From: Candidatus Equihabitans merdae
GTDB taxonomy: Bacteria; Bacillota; Clostridia; Lachnospirales; Lachnospiraceae
Reading direction: 5' to 3'
Length of the DNA: 5,182 bases
NCBI GenBank assembly: GCA_018065025.1
Contig: JAGHUB010000151.1
Location: forward strand, 1-5,182
Part shown: one piece after another, positions 1 through 5,182 of the stretch
How positions within the stretch are numbered: position 1 is the stretch's first letter
How the letters are laid out: each line of letters begins with the position of its first letter
The notes under the pieces: generated by a model
The model's input: only the letters and a program-made list of their open reading frames with translations
Databases searched by the model: none
What the model was told of the DNA's origin: nothing
Made by a program: the position numbers and the translations under genes

Positions 1-428
1 GCCATAGCCTCATCAGGAGTCAGATAGAAAGGCAACTCTTCATATTCATATGTAAGGAGACGAACTGCTTCTTCTGCTATCTCAGGAGTCTCTGCTACTA
101 CACAACCAATAGGATCCCCTACATAGCGAGCATGGCGGTTATAGATAAACAGATCTGCCGGTGTATCGTAAGGGCGAGGATGACCACAGGATGTATAGGG
201 AATCTCCGGAATATCTTCGAAAGTTGTGATGTCCACAACACCGGGAAGCGCTAAGGCTTTTGAGGTGTCAATGGACTTGAATATGGCATGGGCTACAGGA
301 CTATGGATCATTTTACCGTAAACCATACCCGGCAGATTTAAATCTGCTACATATTCGGCCCGGCCTGTGACCTTATCATAAGCGTCACGGCGGGTTATTT
401 CTTTTCCGATAACGTCAAATGATGACAT
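1..428 (-). CDS. Xanthine dehydrogenase/aldehyde oxidase-family molybdopterin-binding subunit, N-terminal part (truncated by window edge)
   Basis: The frame runs from an ATG at 428 down to position 1 with no stop: 142 codons plus two bases. Family members are usually about 750-800 residues, so only the first fifth is visible. The fragment matches the a/b-hammerhead domain that opens the large Mo-cofactor subunit. Residues 21-37 contain TGRAEYVADLNLPGMVYG, then HSPVAHA at 42-48, SIDTSKALALPGV at 52-64, and VGDPIGCVVAETPEIAEEA at 103-121 ending in EYEELP. These are the family's characteristic order and spacing. The Mo-cofactor and active-site regions lie outside the window, so the substrate (xanthine, another purine, an aldehyde, nicotinate) cannot be told. 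The start is supported by GGAGAAG (minus strand, 433-439), four bases upstream of the ATG. The gene follows the methyltransferase operon in the same direction, but a terminator separates them. No convincing promoter is visible in 429-525. Codon use is more mixed (many GTA, ATA, TTA, CCT) than in the other three genes, suggesting lower expression. Confidence 0.88.
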   Translation of the reverse strand, partial: MSSFDVIGKEITRRDAYDKVTGRAEYVADLNLPGMVYGKMIHSPVAHAIFKSIDTSKALALPGVVDITTFEDIPEIPYTSCGHPRPYDTPADLFIYNRHARYVGDPIGCVVAETPEIAEEAVRLLTYEYEELPFYLTPDEAM

Positions 429-525
429 AATTCTTCTCCAGATCAATAATCAGTAATTAACTTATTCTCTTCACTCACATCCAAAAGACTTAGCGTCTTC
501 AAGTTATGAGCAAAAATCAATCGTT

Positions 526-572
526 AAAGAAAAGCCGTGCACGTCCCCCTTACGTAGAGTGACTGCACGGCT
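526..572 (-). terminator. Intrinsic terminator of the corrinoid methyltransferase operon
   Basis: Read on the minus strand, AGCCGTGCA (572-564) pairs perfectly with TGCACGGCT (541-533), and the loop can pair further through GTC/GAC. The stem is followed directly by TTTTCTTT (533-526). It begins 36 bases past the TAA of the methyltransferase gene, as expected for a Rho-independent terminator of that operon, and it separates the operon from the molybdenum hydroxylase gene. Confidence 0.88.
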
Positions 573-607
573 CATCATTAGTCCATATTGAATTTTAACA
601 GATTGCT

Positions 608-2056
608 TTAGAAGCCAAGGCTGTATGTCTTGCGTTCTTTAAGCAGTTCTTCGTACCATTCGCCATAGATGTTGTTCAGCGGCATACCAAGGTCGATCAG
701 TTCGTTACGAACTCTGGTGTACAGCTCACGATAGTTTTCCTTCGGAACCTGATTCTTCAGATCGAAGCAATCGTTTACGCTGAGACCCTTATCCGGGCTA
801 CCCAGTTTTTCTTCGTACTTCGGAAGGATCTTCTTAGCGATTTCGTTGGCGTCTTTCAGAGTCATACCAGCAGTTGACTTGAAGACGTTACCGCACCACC
901 AGCATTCCATCGGAGTGATGTAGTCAGTGAAACGACCACCGGCAGAACGCGGCTGTGTTGTCTTGGAAGCACCGGATACTGAGTGGTTCATCAGACCAAC
1001 AGCAGCTTCATACATGAACATTTCTGTGCACGGACCGGCTGTTTCGTTAACGATCTTGTTTCTCATGATCTTGGTGTTACGAGAAACGGCCTGTGTAGAA
1101 ATACTGTTGGCCCAGACAGCCTTACGGCCGCAGTTACCGAACAGCTGGATATCATAAACATAAGATGATACATAGTCAGCCTGCAGGACGCATGTCAGCA
1201 GCAGGTCGTTGGCGATACAAGCGATAGCAGCGCCTTCGGGCGGACCGGCATAACCACCGATGTATGAGAAACCACCGGTACGAAGCTTATGGCCATAGTT
1301 CAGACCCATGATGTTACGATGGAAGTTGGAGAATGTGCACTTAAGTTCAACCGGGCACAGAGACTGTGTAACGTTACCACGGCCGGCAACAGAAGCAGCA
1401 CCACCAAGGTGACCATATTCTGTAACAGCGGAGTTAACACCAGTCTTAGCCATACCGGGACGACCGGATCTCCACAGAGCTTCTTTCTTCAGTTCGGATT
1501 CATAGTTACCGGCCAGAGTTTCATACGGTGTACCGGAACGAATCGGACGATTGAAAACAGTTGCCAGAGACGGACCATGAAGAACGTCAACCAGCTTGTT
1601 ATACTTTGTAATACCCTGAACCAGCGGGATGTAGTTTTCTTCTGAGCAAACGATACCCAGAGAAGCAGCCAGAAGCGGTTTGTAGGGATCTTCCGGACGA
1701 CGGGGTTTCATGATAACTTCATCCTGACCTTCGCCAAGGATGTTGTATTCCTGATAGTTTCTCAGAGATTCATACAGATCTTCTTCTGTAACATGGATAA
1801 CACGTTCTGTATCTTCGCAGTACAGACCAAGTTCAACGGCCAGCTGCCAACCAGCTTTGAAATATCTGTCAGCCAGTTCGGGATCTGTGTTGATGGGGTT
1901 GTCGACATCACATGTACCCTGCAGATTGTGTTCTTTCAGAATACGTTTGATAGTCTTCGGAATAATCTTGGTATCCCATTCTTTCATCGGGATGATGGGA
2001 CCCTGATGGGCTTTATCCAGATTGTTAAGAAGGATCTGAACTTTATAGTTATTCAT
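608..2056 (-). CDS. Pyrrolysine-free MtmB-superfamily methylamine:corrinoid methyltransferase
   Basis: This 482-residue protein belongs to the monomethylamine:corrinoid methyltransferase (MtmB) family, TIM-barrel enzymes that transfer a methyl group from an amine to Co(I) of a partner corrinoid protein. Family landmarks visible here are FKAGWQLAVELGLYC (66-80), PYETLAGNYESEL (177-189), GRPGM (198-202), GGYAGPPEG (267-275), AGPCTEMFMYEA (340-351) and a C-terminal NDCFDLKNQVP segment. Archaeal MtmB, as I recall it, is about 458 residues and has pyrrolysine at position 202 in GRPGMGV-Pyl-G. The aligned position here is Thr205 (codon ACT, plus-strand 1442-1444) in GRPGMAK-T-G. The frame has no internal stop, so no amber decoding is needed. 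The protein also has an extra C-terminal tail of about 20 residues (NNIYGEWYEELLKERKTYSL). The start is fixed by GAGGAG (2062-2067) five bases upstream of the ATG. The gene lies 57 bases downstream of the corrinoid protein gene in one operon. Without the pyrrolysine electrophile the substrate is probably not monomethylamine; quaternary or other methylated amines are possible, by analogy with MtgB in the MttB family. Family assignment is firm; the substrate is unknown. Confidence 0.88.
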   Translation of the reverse strand: MNNYKVQILLNNLDKAHQGPIIPMKEWDTKIIPKTIKRILKEHNLQGTCDVDNPINTDPELADRYFKAGWQLAVELGLYCEDTERVIHVTEEDLYESLRNYQEYNILGEGQDEVIMKPRRPEDPYKPLLAASLGIVCSEENYIPLVQGITKYNKLVDVLHGPSLATVFNRPIRSGTPYETLAGNYESELKKEALWRSGRPGMAKTGVNSAVTEYGHLGGAASVAGRGNVTQSLCPVELKCTFSNFHRNIMGLNYGHKLRTGGFSYIGGYAGPPEGAAIACIANDLLLTCVLQADYVSSYVYDIQLFGNCGRKAVWANSISTQAVSRNTKIMRNKIVNETAGPCTEMFMYEAAVGLMNHSVSGASKTTQPRSAGGRFTDYITPMECWWCGNVFKSTAGMTLKDANEIAKKILPKYEEKLGSPDKGLSVNDCFDLKNQVPKENYRELYTRVRNELIDLGMPLNNIYGEWYEELLKERKTYSLGF

Positions 2057-2077
2057 AAATTCTCCTCTCTATAAAGA

Positions 2078-2097
2078 ATTACCTAACTAATGGTAAT
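2078..2097 (-). other. Small intercistronic hairpin
   Basis: ATTACC and GGTAAT (six base pairs, loop of eight) form a hairpin in the 57-base gap between the two operon genes, seen on either strand. It is AT-rich and on the minus strand is followed by TCTTTAT, which is too weak a uridine tract for a terminator. It could act as a processing or stability element that sets the ratio of corrinoid protein to methyltransferase, or it may be chance. Confidence 0.3.
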
Positions 2098-2113
2098 CAT
2101 GAACAATTATAAA

Positions 2114-2806
2114 TTATCTGTCTTCAGAGTTAACGTAAACCATTTCCTGAGCGTTGGGTTTGCATTCGCCAACAAGCTTCTTGCACATTTCTACGCAGTC
2201 GAAGGATGTTCTTGACCAACCGTCAGCCTTCATGTTCTTAGCAAATTCCGGAGTAACCGGGCCGCCGCCTACGCCAACGAAGATCTTGTCGCCGTTACCT
2301 GTGTCCTGAACGTACTGTTTAACGTCAGCCAGGTAGGGAAGAGATGTTGTCAGCAGTGTGCCGCAAAGGATGATGTCAGCGTTAACTTTTTCAGCTTCTT
2401 CAACAAGAGCCTTGGGAGTTACGTCTGTACCAAGGTCATGAACTTCGAAACCGTTAACAGCCAGAAGAGCTGCGCAAACGTTCTTACCAATATCATGAAC
2501 ATCGCCCTTAGCCTGACCCATAACGATTGTACCGATCTTGGAAGCAGCAGCCTGTTCAGCATCCATGTTCTCAAACAGAACTTCAATAACAGCAGACATA
2601 GCGTCACCGGCCAGAACCAGTTCGGGCAGGAAAGCTTCGCCTTCGTTGTACTGTTCAGAGATGATTTCCATACCGGCATTAGCACCATCGTTCAGGATGA
2701 CCATGGGGTCAATACCCATTTCCAATGCTTCACGGGTTGCTTCAACAGCATCATCGTCTTCGCCTTCAGCAACTAAGTCACCGATTCTCTTTAAGATTTC
2801 TTCCAT
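2114..2806 (-). CDS. Corrinoid (B12-binding) methyltransferase protein, MtmC/MtbC/MttC type
   Basis: This 230-residue cytoplasmic protein is the methyl carrier of a corrinoid methyltransferase system. Its bound cobamide accepts the methyl group from the partner methyltransferase and passes it to a second enzyme. It has the standard two-domain build. Residues 1-88 are the helical methionine-synthase-type cap (EALEMGIDPMVILNDG at 26-41; FLPELVLAGDAM at 59-70). Residues 91-215 are the Rossmann-like B12-binding domain. The cobalt-ligand motif DVHDIG is at 102-107, with His104 as the expected lower axial ligand. It is followed by LGTDV (125-129), GTLLTTS (149-155) and GVGGGPVT (178-185), all characteristic of the fold. 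The length is typical of MtmC and MtbC (about 215-230). The start is supported by GAAAGGA (2814-2820) seven bases upstream of the ATG. It is the first gene of the operon and lies behind a cobalamin riboswitch. Which methylated substrate it serves depends on the methyltransferase and cannot be read from this protein. Codon use is strongly biased (ACA, GTT, CTG), suggesting high expression. Confidence 0.93.
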   Translation of the reverse strand: MEEILKRIGDLVAEGEDDDAVEATREALEMGIDPMVILNDGANAGMEIISEQYNEGEAFLPELVLAGDAMSAVIEVLFENMDAEQAAASKIGTIVMGQAKGDVHDIGKNVCAALLAVNGFEVHDLGTDVTPKALVEEAEKVNADIILCGTLLTTSLPYLADVKQYVQDTGNGDKIFVGVGGGPVTPEFAKNMKADGWSRTSFDCVEMCKKLVGECKPNAQEMVYVNSEDR

Positions 2807-2834
2807 TTCTCGTTCCTTTCTTCTTTTAGTAAAT

Positions 2835-2880
2835 AAGTTCTAGGTTTTGTCTGTATGCTCCTTCAGAACAAGCCTAGCTT
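2835..2880 (-). other. Leader hairpin just upstream of the corrinoid protein gene, with an SD-like loop
   Basis: On the minus strand, AAGCTAGG (2880-2873) pairs with CCTAGAACTT (2844-2835), leaving a two-base bulge. The stem has eight pairs, and two more A-U pairs follow across a C-A mismatch. The loop carries AAGGAG but no start codon follows it. The hairpin ends about 15 bases before the real ribosome-binding site (2814-2820). No uridine tract follows, so it is not a terminator. It may be part of the riboswitch expression platform. Confidence 0.35.
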
Positions 2881-2908
2881 TTTTCGCTATAGAAAGCGGA
2901 AAAGAAGC
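2877..2908 (-). other. Leader stem-loop rich in A-U pairs
   Basis: On the minus strand GCTTCTTTTCCGCT (2908-2895) pairs with AGCGAAAAAAGC (2888-2877) around the loop TTCTAT, with one mismatch and a two-base bulge. Its 5' arm is the uridine-rich stretch that follows the 2911-2936 hairpin, and its 3' end overlaps the arm of the 2835-2880 hairpin. It cannot form fully together with the latter. This mutual exclusion is what a switching leader would show, but it is inferred from base pairing by eye. Confidence 0.35.
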
Positions 2909-2936
2909 CTGATTCAACACAGGTTCATGTCGAATC
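2900..2936 (-). promoter_or_regulatory. Nine-base-pair hairpin plus U-rich tract: candidate riboswitch expression platform or attenuator
   Basis: On the minus strand GATTCGACA (2936-2928) pairs over its full length with TGTTGAATC (2919-2911), counting one G-U pair, around the loop TGAACCTG. After three bases comes CTTCTTTTCC, a moderate uridine tract. It lies about 34 bases past the 3' edge of the cobalamin aptamer, a usual position for a regulatory terminator. The stem is AU-rich and the tract is interrupted, so termination would be weak. An intrinsic-terminator role is plausible but not certain. Confidence 0.45.
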
Positions 2937-2969
2937 CTTTACCTTTCTTCACCCCGAGAAGTGTAGACT

Positions 2970-3124
2970 GTACTGCAGCAGGTCTCCTGACTTAAGTTCA
3001 TCGAATGTCCAGTCTTCCCGGTTTCCCAGTGACATCTAGGACACTCTCCCTTTTACAGTAGCGGGGGCTGTTCCGGATGCTCGCCGGATTCCCTTTTCAA
3101 CAGCTTTCGCTGTCACTGCAATAC
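2970..3124 (-). promoter_or_regulatory. Cobalamin riboswitch aptamer (class I, AdoCbl type)
   Basis: The minus strand contains all core elements of the cobalamin riboswitch in order. Closing stem P1 is GTATTGCAG (3124-3116) pairing with CTGCAGTAC (2978-2970) over nine pairs, one of them G-U. Inside it are a GAAA-capped side hairpin (ACAGC/GCTGT, 3113-3100), then GGGAATCCGG..CCGGA, ACAGCCCCCGCTACTGT (3071-3055), an AGTG/CACT stem-loop (3045-3028), CACTGGGAAACCGGGAAG, GATGAAC (3002-2996) and the B12 box AGTCAGGAGACCTGC (2992-2978). The GATGAAC segment before the box marks it as the larger class-I, adenosylcobalamin-preferring type. It sits 163 bases upstream of the corrinoid protein start codon and points towards it, so it controls the methyltransferase operon. 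Whether cobalamin switches the operon off, the usual outcome, or on cannot be read from the sequence alone. Confidence 0.95.
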
Positions 3125-3153
3125 TCGTTCCATGTTGTTCAATTATCGGATTT

Positions 3154-3182
3154 AGCATAGCACTTTTGTTAAAAAAATACAA
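3154..3182 (-). promoter_or_regulatory. Candidate promoter of the riboswitch-corrinoid operon (proximal)
   Basis: On the minus strand TTGTAT (3182-3177) and TATGCT (3159-3154) are 17 bases apart. TG sits one base before the -10 hexamer (TGC-TATGCT), an extended -10 that would offset the weak -35. Transcription would begin near 3147, about 23 bases before aptamer stem P1, a typical distance for riboswitch leaders. The leader would then be about 340 nt. Confidence 0.5.
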
Positions 3183-3266
3183 ATGTTTTTGCTGAAAAAT
3201 GCGTTTTTCCGTCATAATAGTCAAACTTTTCAAACATTTTGTACAATTTTAAACATCTATCAATGT

Positions 3267-3295
3267 ATTCTACAATATTCTGAACACATGTTCAA
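3267..3295 (-). promoter_or_regulatory. Candidate distal promoter of the corrinoid operon
   Basis: On the minus strand TTGAAC (3295-3290) and TAGAAT (3272-3267) are separated by 17 bases; the -10 matches the sigma-70/sigA consensus at five of six positions. Transcription would start near 3260, giving a leader about 110 nt longer than from the proximal site. The -35 and the adjacent spacer coincide with the inverted repeat at 3281-3294, so this promoter could be under repressor or activator control. It is in competition with the proximal candidate. Confidence 0.35.
3281..3294. promoter_or_regulatory. Inverted repeat TGAACA-CA-TGTTCA, candidate operator
   Basis: Perfect six-base arms flank a two-base centre in the divergent intergenic region. 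The repeat overlaps the -35 of a candidate minus-strand promoter. It also forms the -35 position (TGAACA, 3281-3286) of a weak plus-strand candidate with TATGCT at 3304-3309, 17 bases away. That placement between two divergent genes suits a dimeric regulator. I do not recognise the regulator, and no regulator gene is in the window. Confidence 0.35.
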
Positions 3296-3346
3296 GGCGA
3301 AGTTATGCTATTTGTCTATTTTTTTTGTCATTTAATTTAGTAGTTA

Positions 3347-3375
3347 TTGTGACAGAGGGCATAATATGCTATATT
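3347..3375 (+). promoter_or_regulatory. Promoter of the PEP carboxykinase gene
   Basis: TTGTGA (3347-3352) and TATATT (3370-3375) are 17 bases apart. TG one base before the -10 gives an extended -10 (TGC-TATATT). The -10 matches consensus at five of six positions and the -35 at four. AT-rich sequence with a run of eight T at about 3321-3328 lies upstream and could act as an UP element. Transcription would start near 3382, leaving a leader of about 50 bases. No cre-like catabolite site is evident. Confidence 0.6.
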
Positions 3376-3432
3376 CTATTGTGTTTCTTTATGTTATCAA
3401 TGAAAATCTATATATAAGAGAGGGTAATCATT

Positions 3433-5046
3433 ATGGCTAACATTGATTTAACTAAGTATGGCATTATGGATGCCGCTGAAATCATCCACAATCCTTCATT
3501 CGAACTGCTGGCTGAAGCAGAGATGGATCCGAGTCTGGAAGGCTATGACAAAGGTCAGCTCACAGAACTTGATGCTGTCAACGTTATGACAGGTATCTAC
3601 ACAGGTCGTTCACCCAAAGATAAATACATCGTTATGGATGAAAACTCCAAAGACACTGTATGGTGGACATCTGAAAGCTATAAGAACGACAACCATCCGA
3701 TGACAGAAGAATGCTGGGCTGAAGCCAAGAAGATCGCTGTTAAACAGCTGTCCGGCAAGAAGCTGTATGTTGTTGATACATTCTGCGGCGCCAACGAAGA
3801 TACACGTATGGCTATCCGTTTCATCGTTGAAGTTGCATGGCAGGCTCACTTCGTAAAGAACATGTTCATCGTTCCTACAGACGAAGAACTTGCAAACTAC
3901 GAACCGGACTTCGTTGTTTACAACGCTTCCAAAGCTGAATTCGCTGAATATGAAAAATACGGCCTGAATTCTTCTACAATCTCCGCTTTCAACATCACAT
4001 CCAAAGAACAGGTTATCCTGAACACATGGTACGGCGGCGAAATGAAGAAAGGTATGTTCTCCATGATGAACTACTATCTGCCGCTTAAGGGTATCGCTGC
4101 TATGCACTGCTCAGCCAACACAGATATGGAAGGTAAGAACACAGCTATCTTCTTCGGTCTGTCAGGCACAGGTAAGACAACTCTTTCCACAGACCCGAAG
4201 CGTCTCCTGATCGGTGATGACGAACACGGCTGGGATGACAACGGCGTCTTCAACTTCGAAGGTGGCTGCTATGCTAAGGTTATCGGCCTTGACAAAGAAT
4301 CCGAACCGGATATCTACAACGCCATCAAGAGAAATGCTCTTCTTGAAAACGTAACAGTTGCTGAAGACGGCAAGATCGACTTCGACGACAAGAGCGTTAC
4401 AGAAAACACACGTGTTTCCTATCCGCTGGATCACATCGAAAAGATCGCTTCCAAGGTCAATAGCAAGTCTTCCGGTCCTGCTGCTAAGGATGTTATCTTC
4501 CTTTCAGCTGATGCCTTCGGCGTTCTGCCTCCGGTTTCTATCCTGTCTCCGGAACAGACACAGTACTACTTCCTGTCCGGTTTCACAGCAAAGCTTGCCG
4601 GTACAGAACGTGGTATCACAGAACCCACTCCGACCTTCTCAGCTTGCTTCGGTCAGGCTTTCCTGGAACTGCCGCCCACAAAGTATGCTCAGGAACTGGT
4701 TAAGAGAATGGACATGAGCGGTGCTAAGGCTTACCTTGTAAACACAGGTTGGAACGGCACAGGCAAACGTATCTCCATCAAGGATACACGTGGTATCATC
4801 GATGCTATCCTGAACGCCGATATCAACAATGCTCCCACCAAGACAATCCCCTACTTCAACTTCGAAGTTCCCACAGAACTGAACGGTGTTGATACAGGTA
4901 TCCTGGATCCGAGAGACACATATGCTGACGTTGCTGATTGGAACGCCAAGGCTGAAGATCTGGCCGGTCGTTTCATCAAGAACTTCGCTAAATACGAAGG
5001 CATCGAAGGCGGCGCTGAACTGGTTAAGGCTGGTCCCCAGCTTTAA
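3433..5046 (+). CDS. pckA: Phosphoenolpyruvate carboxykinase (ATP), EC 4.1.1.49
   Basis: This 537-residue cytoplasmic enzyme interconverts oxaloacetate + ATP and PEP + CO2 + ADP. In sugar-grown cells the direction is gluconeogenic. In many succinate- or propionate-forming anaerobes it runs in reverse to fix CO2 and gain ATP. The length is typical (E. coli enzyme about 540). Visible motifs are [10 protein letters not shown] (58-67, substrate-binding Arg59), WYGGEMKKG (199-207, with Tyr200 and metal-binding Lys206), His225 in AAMHCSAN, the P-loop [11 protein letters not shown] (242-252, Lys248), the metal-binding GDDEHGW (261-267, Asp262/263), Arg327 in ENTRVSY, and [18 protein letters not shown] (437-454). 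All the catalytic residues I can check are present, and the ATP-type P-loop excludes the unrelated GTP-dependent family. The start is supported by GAGAGGG (3418-3424) eight bases upstream of the ATG. The gene is monocistronic: it has its own promoter and ends at a terminator. It is divergent from the riboswitch operon, with no obvious functional tie. Thr is almost always ACA and codon bias is strong, consistent with high expression. Confidence 0.98.
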   Translation: MANIDLTKYGIMDAAEIIHNPSFELLAEAEMDPSLEGYDKGQLTELDAVNVMTGIYTGRSPKDKYIVMDENSKDTVWWTSESYKNDNHPMTEECWAEAKKIAVKQLSGKKLYVVDTFCGANEDTRMAIRFIVEVAWQAHFVKNMFIVPTDEELANYEPDFVVYNASKAEFAEYEKYGLNSSTISAFNITSKEQVILNTWYGGEMKKGMFSMMNYYLPLKGIAAMHCSANTDMEGKNTAIFFGLSGTGKTTLSTDPKRLLIGDDEHGWDDNGVFNFEGGCYAKVIGLDKESEPDIYNAIKRNALLENVTVAEDGKIDFDDKSVTENTRVSYPLDHIEKIASKVNSKSSGPAAKDVIFLSADAFGVLPPVSILSPEQTQYYFLSGFTAKLAGTERGITEPTPTFSACFGQAFLELPPTKYAQELVKRMDMSGAKAYLVNTGWNGTGKRISIKDTRGIIDAILNADINNAPTKTIPYFNFEVPTELNGVDTGILDPRDTYADVADWNAKAEDLAGRFIKNFAKYEGIEGGAELVKAGPQL

Positions 5047-5082
5047 TTCCAAGCTTAACAGCACAATCGCATAAAGCTAATG

Positions 5083-5114
5083 AAGAGGACACCCAATCGG
5101 GTGTCCTCTTTTCT
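5083..5114 (+). terminator. Intrinsic terminator of pckA
   Basis: AAGAGGACACCC (5083-5094) pairs perfectly with GGGTGTCCTCTT (5099-5110) around the four-base loop AATC. The stem runs into TTTTCT (5109-5114). The hairpin begins 36 bases after the stop codon. The twelve-base-pair stem makes it a strong Rho-independent terminator. The 68 bases after it, to the window end, show no gene or motif that I can support. Confidence 0.95.
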
Positions 5115-5182
5115 GTGTAAATATGGAATTAGTATTATAGGTTTATAGGACAAAACGCGTTGATAGAAACCGCCGCTCGCTC

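Noticed and set aside
429..525. Promoter for the molybdenum hydroxylase gene
   Set aside because: Only poor matches such as TTGGAT-17-GTTAAT on the minus strand were found, which is not enough to call.
1289..1645. Open frames on the plus strand inside the methyltransferase gene, also at 1793-2074 and 927-1157
   Set aside because: They lie antisense to a well-supported gene, with no domain resemblance or initiation signals.
608..2056. Possibility that the methyltransferase uses amber-encoded pyrrolysine or is read through a stop
   Set aside because: The frame has no internal TAG and ends in TAA; the expected pyrrolysine site is an ACT codon. No tRNA-Pyl or pyl gene is seen in the window.
2419..2843. 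Alternative frames on both strands over the corrinoid protein gene
   Set aside because: The 230-codon frame carries the DVHDIG cobalamin motif and whole-length family similarity; the others are low-complexity shadows.
2914..2940. A four-codon leader ORF (Met-Asn-Leu-Cys, stop) on the minus strand with AAAGGA upstream, inside the 2911-2936 hairpin
   Set aside because: It is too short to support. The spacing is acceptable, but such mini-ORFs arise easily by chance, and no run of regulatory codons is present.
3036..3233. A 65-codon open frame on the minus strand overlapping the riboswitch
   Set aside because: Its C-terminal half is the 5' part of the conserved cobalamin aptamer and its N-terminal part is AT-rich promoter DNA. 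There is no protein family resemblance and no good ribosome-binding site.
3316..3330. Run of eight T in the divergent region as a possible terminator
   Set aside because: No stable hairpin precedes it on either strand; it is more likely AT-rich upstream promoter DNA.
3610..4107. Long open frames antisense to pckA, also at 4639-5064 and 4162-4434
   Set aside because: They mirror the strongly biased codons of pckA, have no ribosome-binding sites or recognisable domains, and lie wholly within a certain gene.

Overview
The window reads as chromosomal DNA from an anaerobic bacterium, most likely a Firmicute. A Negativicutes- or Clostridia-like gut or sediment anaerobe would fit, but this is a low-confidence guess from gene content and Shine-Dalgarno style; there is no rRNA or other taxonomic marker. 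It holds four protein genes, a cobalamin riboswitch, two strong intrinsic terminators and a divergent promoter region. There are no mobile elements, tRNAs or CRISPR arrays.

Layout. Positions 1-428 (minus) are the N-terminal part of a xanthine dehydrogenase/aldehyde oxidase-family molybdenum subunit, cut by the window edge. A terminator at 526-572 closes the next unit. That unit is a two-gene minus-strand operon, read from right to left: a MtmC/MtbC-type corrinoid protein (2114-2806), then an MtmB-superfamily methylamine:corrinoid methyltransferase (608-2056). A class-I (AdoCbl-type) cobalamin riboswitch aptamer (2970-3124) lies in the long leader of this operon. Its promoters fall in an AT-rich intergenic region, from which ATP-dependent PEP carboxykinase (3433-5046, plus) is transcribed divergently. 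That gene ends at a strong terminator (5083-5112). Positions 5115-5182 hold nothing recognisable.

How the parts work together. The methyltransferase would move a methyl group from an unknown, probably amine-type donor onto the cobalamin held by the corrinoid protein. A methylcobamide:acceptor methyltransferase and a reductive activase must be supplied from elsewhere. The riboswitch ties expression of this cobalamin-using pair to cellular cobalamin. PEP carboxykinase and the molybdenum hydroxylase are neighbours without an evident functional link.

Main point of interest. The MtmB homologue is a complete 482-codon frame with no amber codon. Where archaeal MtmB carries pyrrolysine (context GRPGMGV-Pyl-G), this protein has an ordinary threonine (GRPGMAK-Thr205-G). 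It is therefore a pyrrolysine-free member of the monomethylamine methyltransferase family. Its substrate is likely not monomethylamine and, to my knowledge, is not established. The cobalamin riboswitch in front of a B12-dependent rather than B12-independent system adds to the interest.
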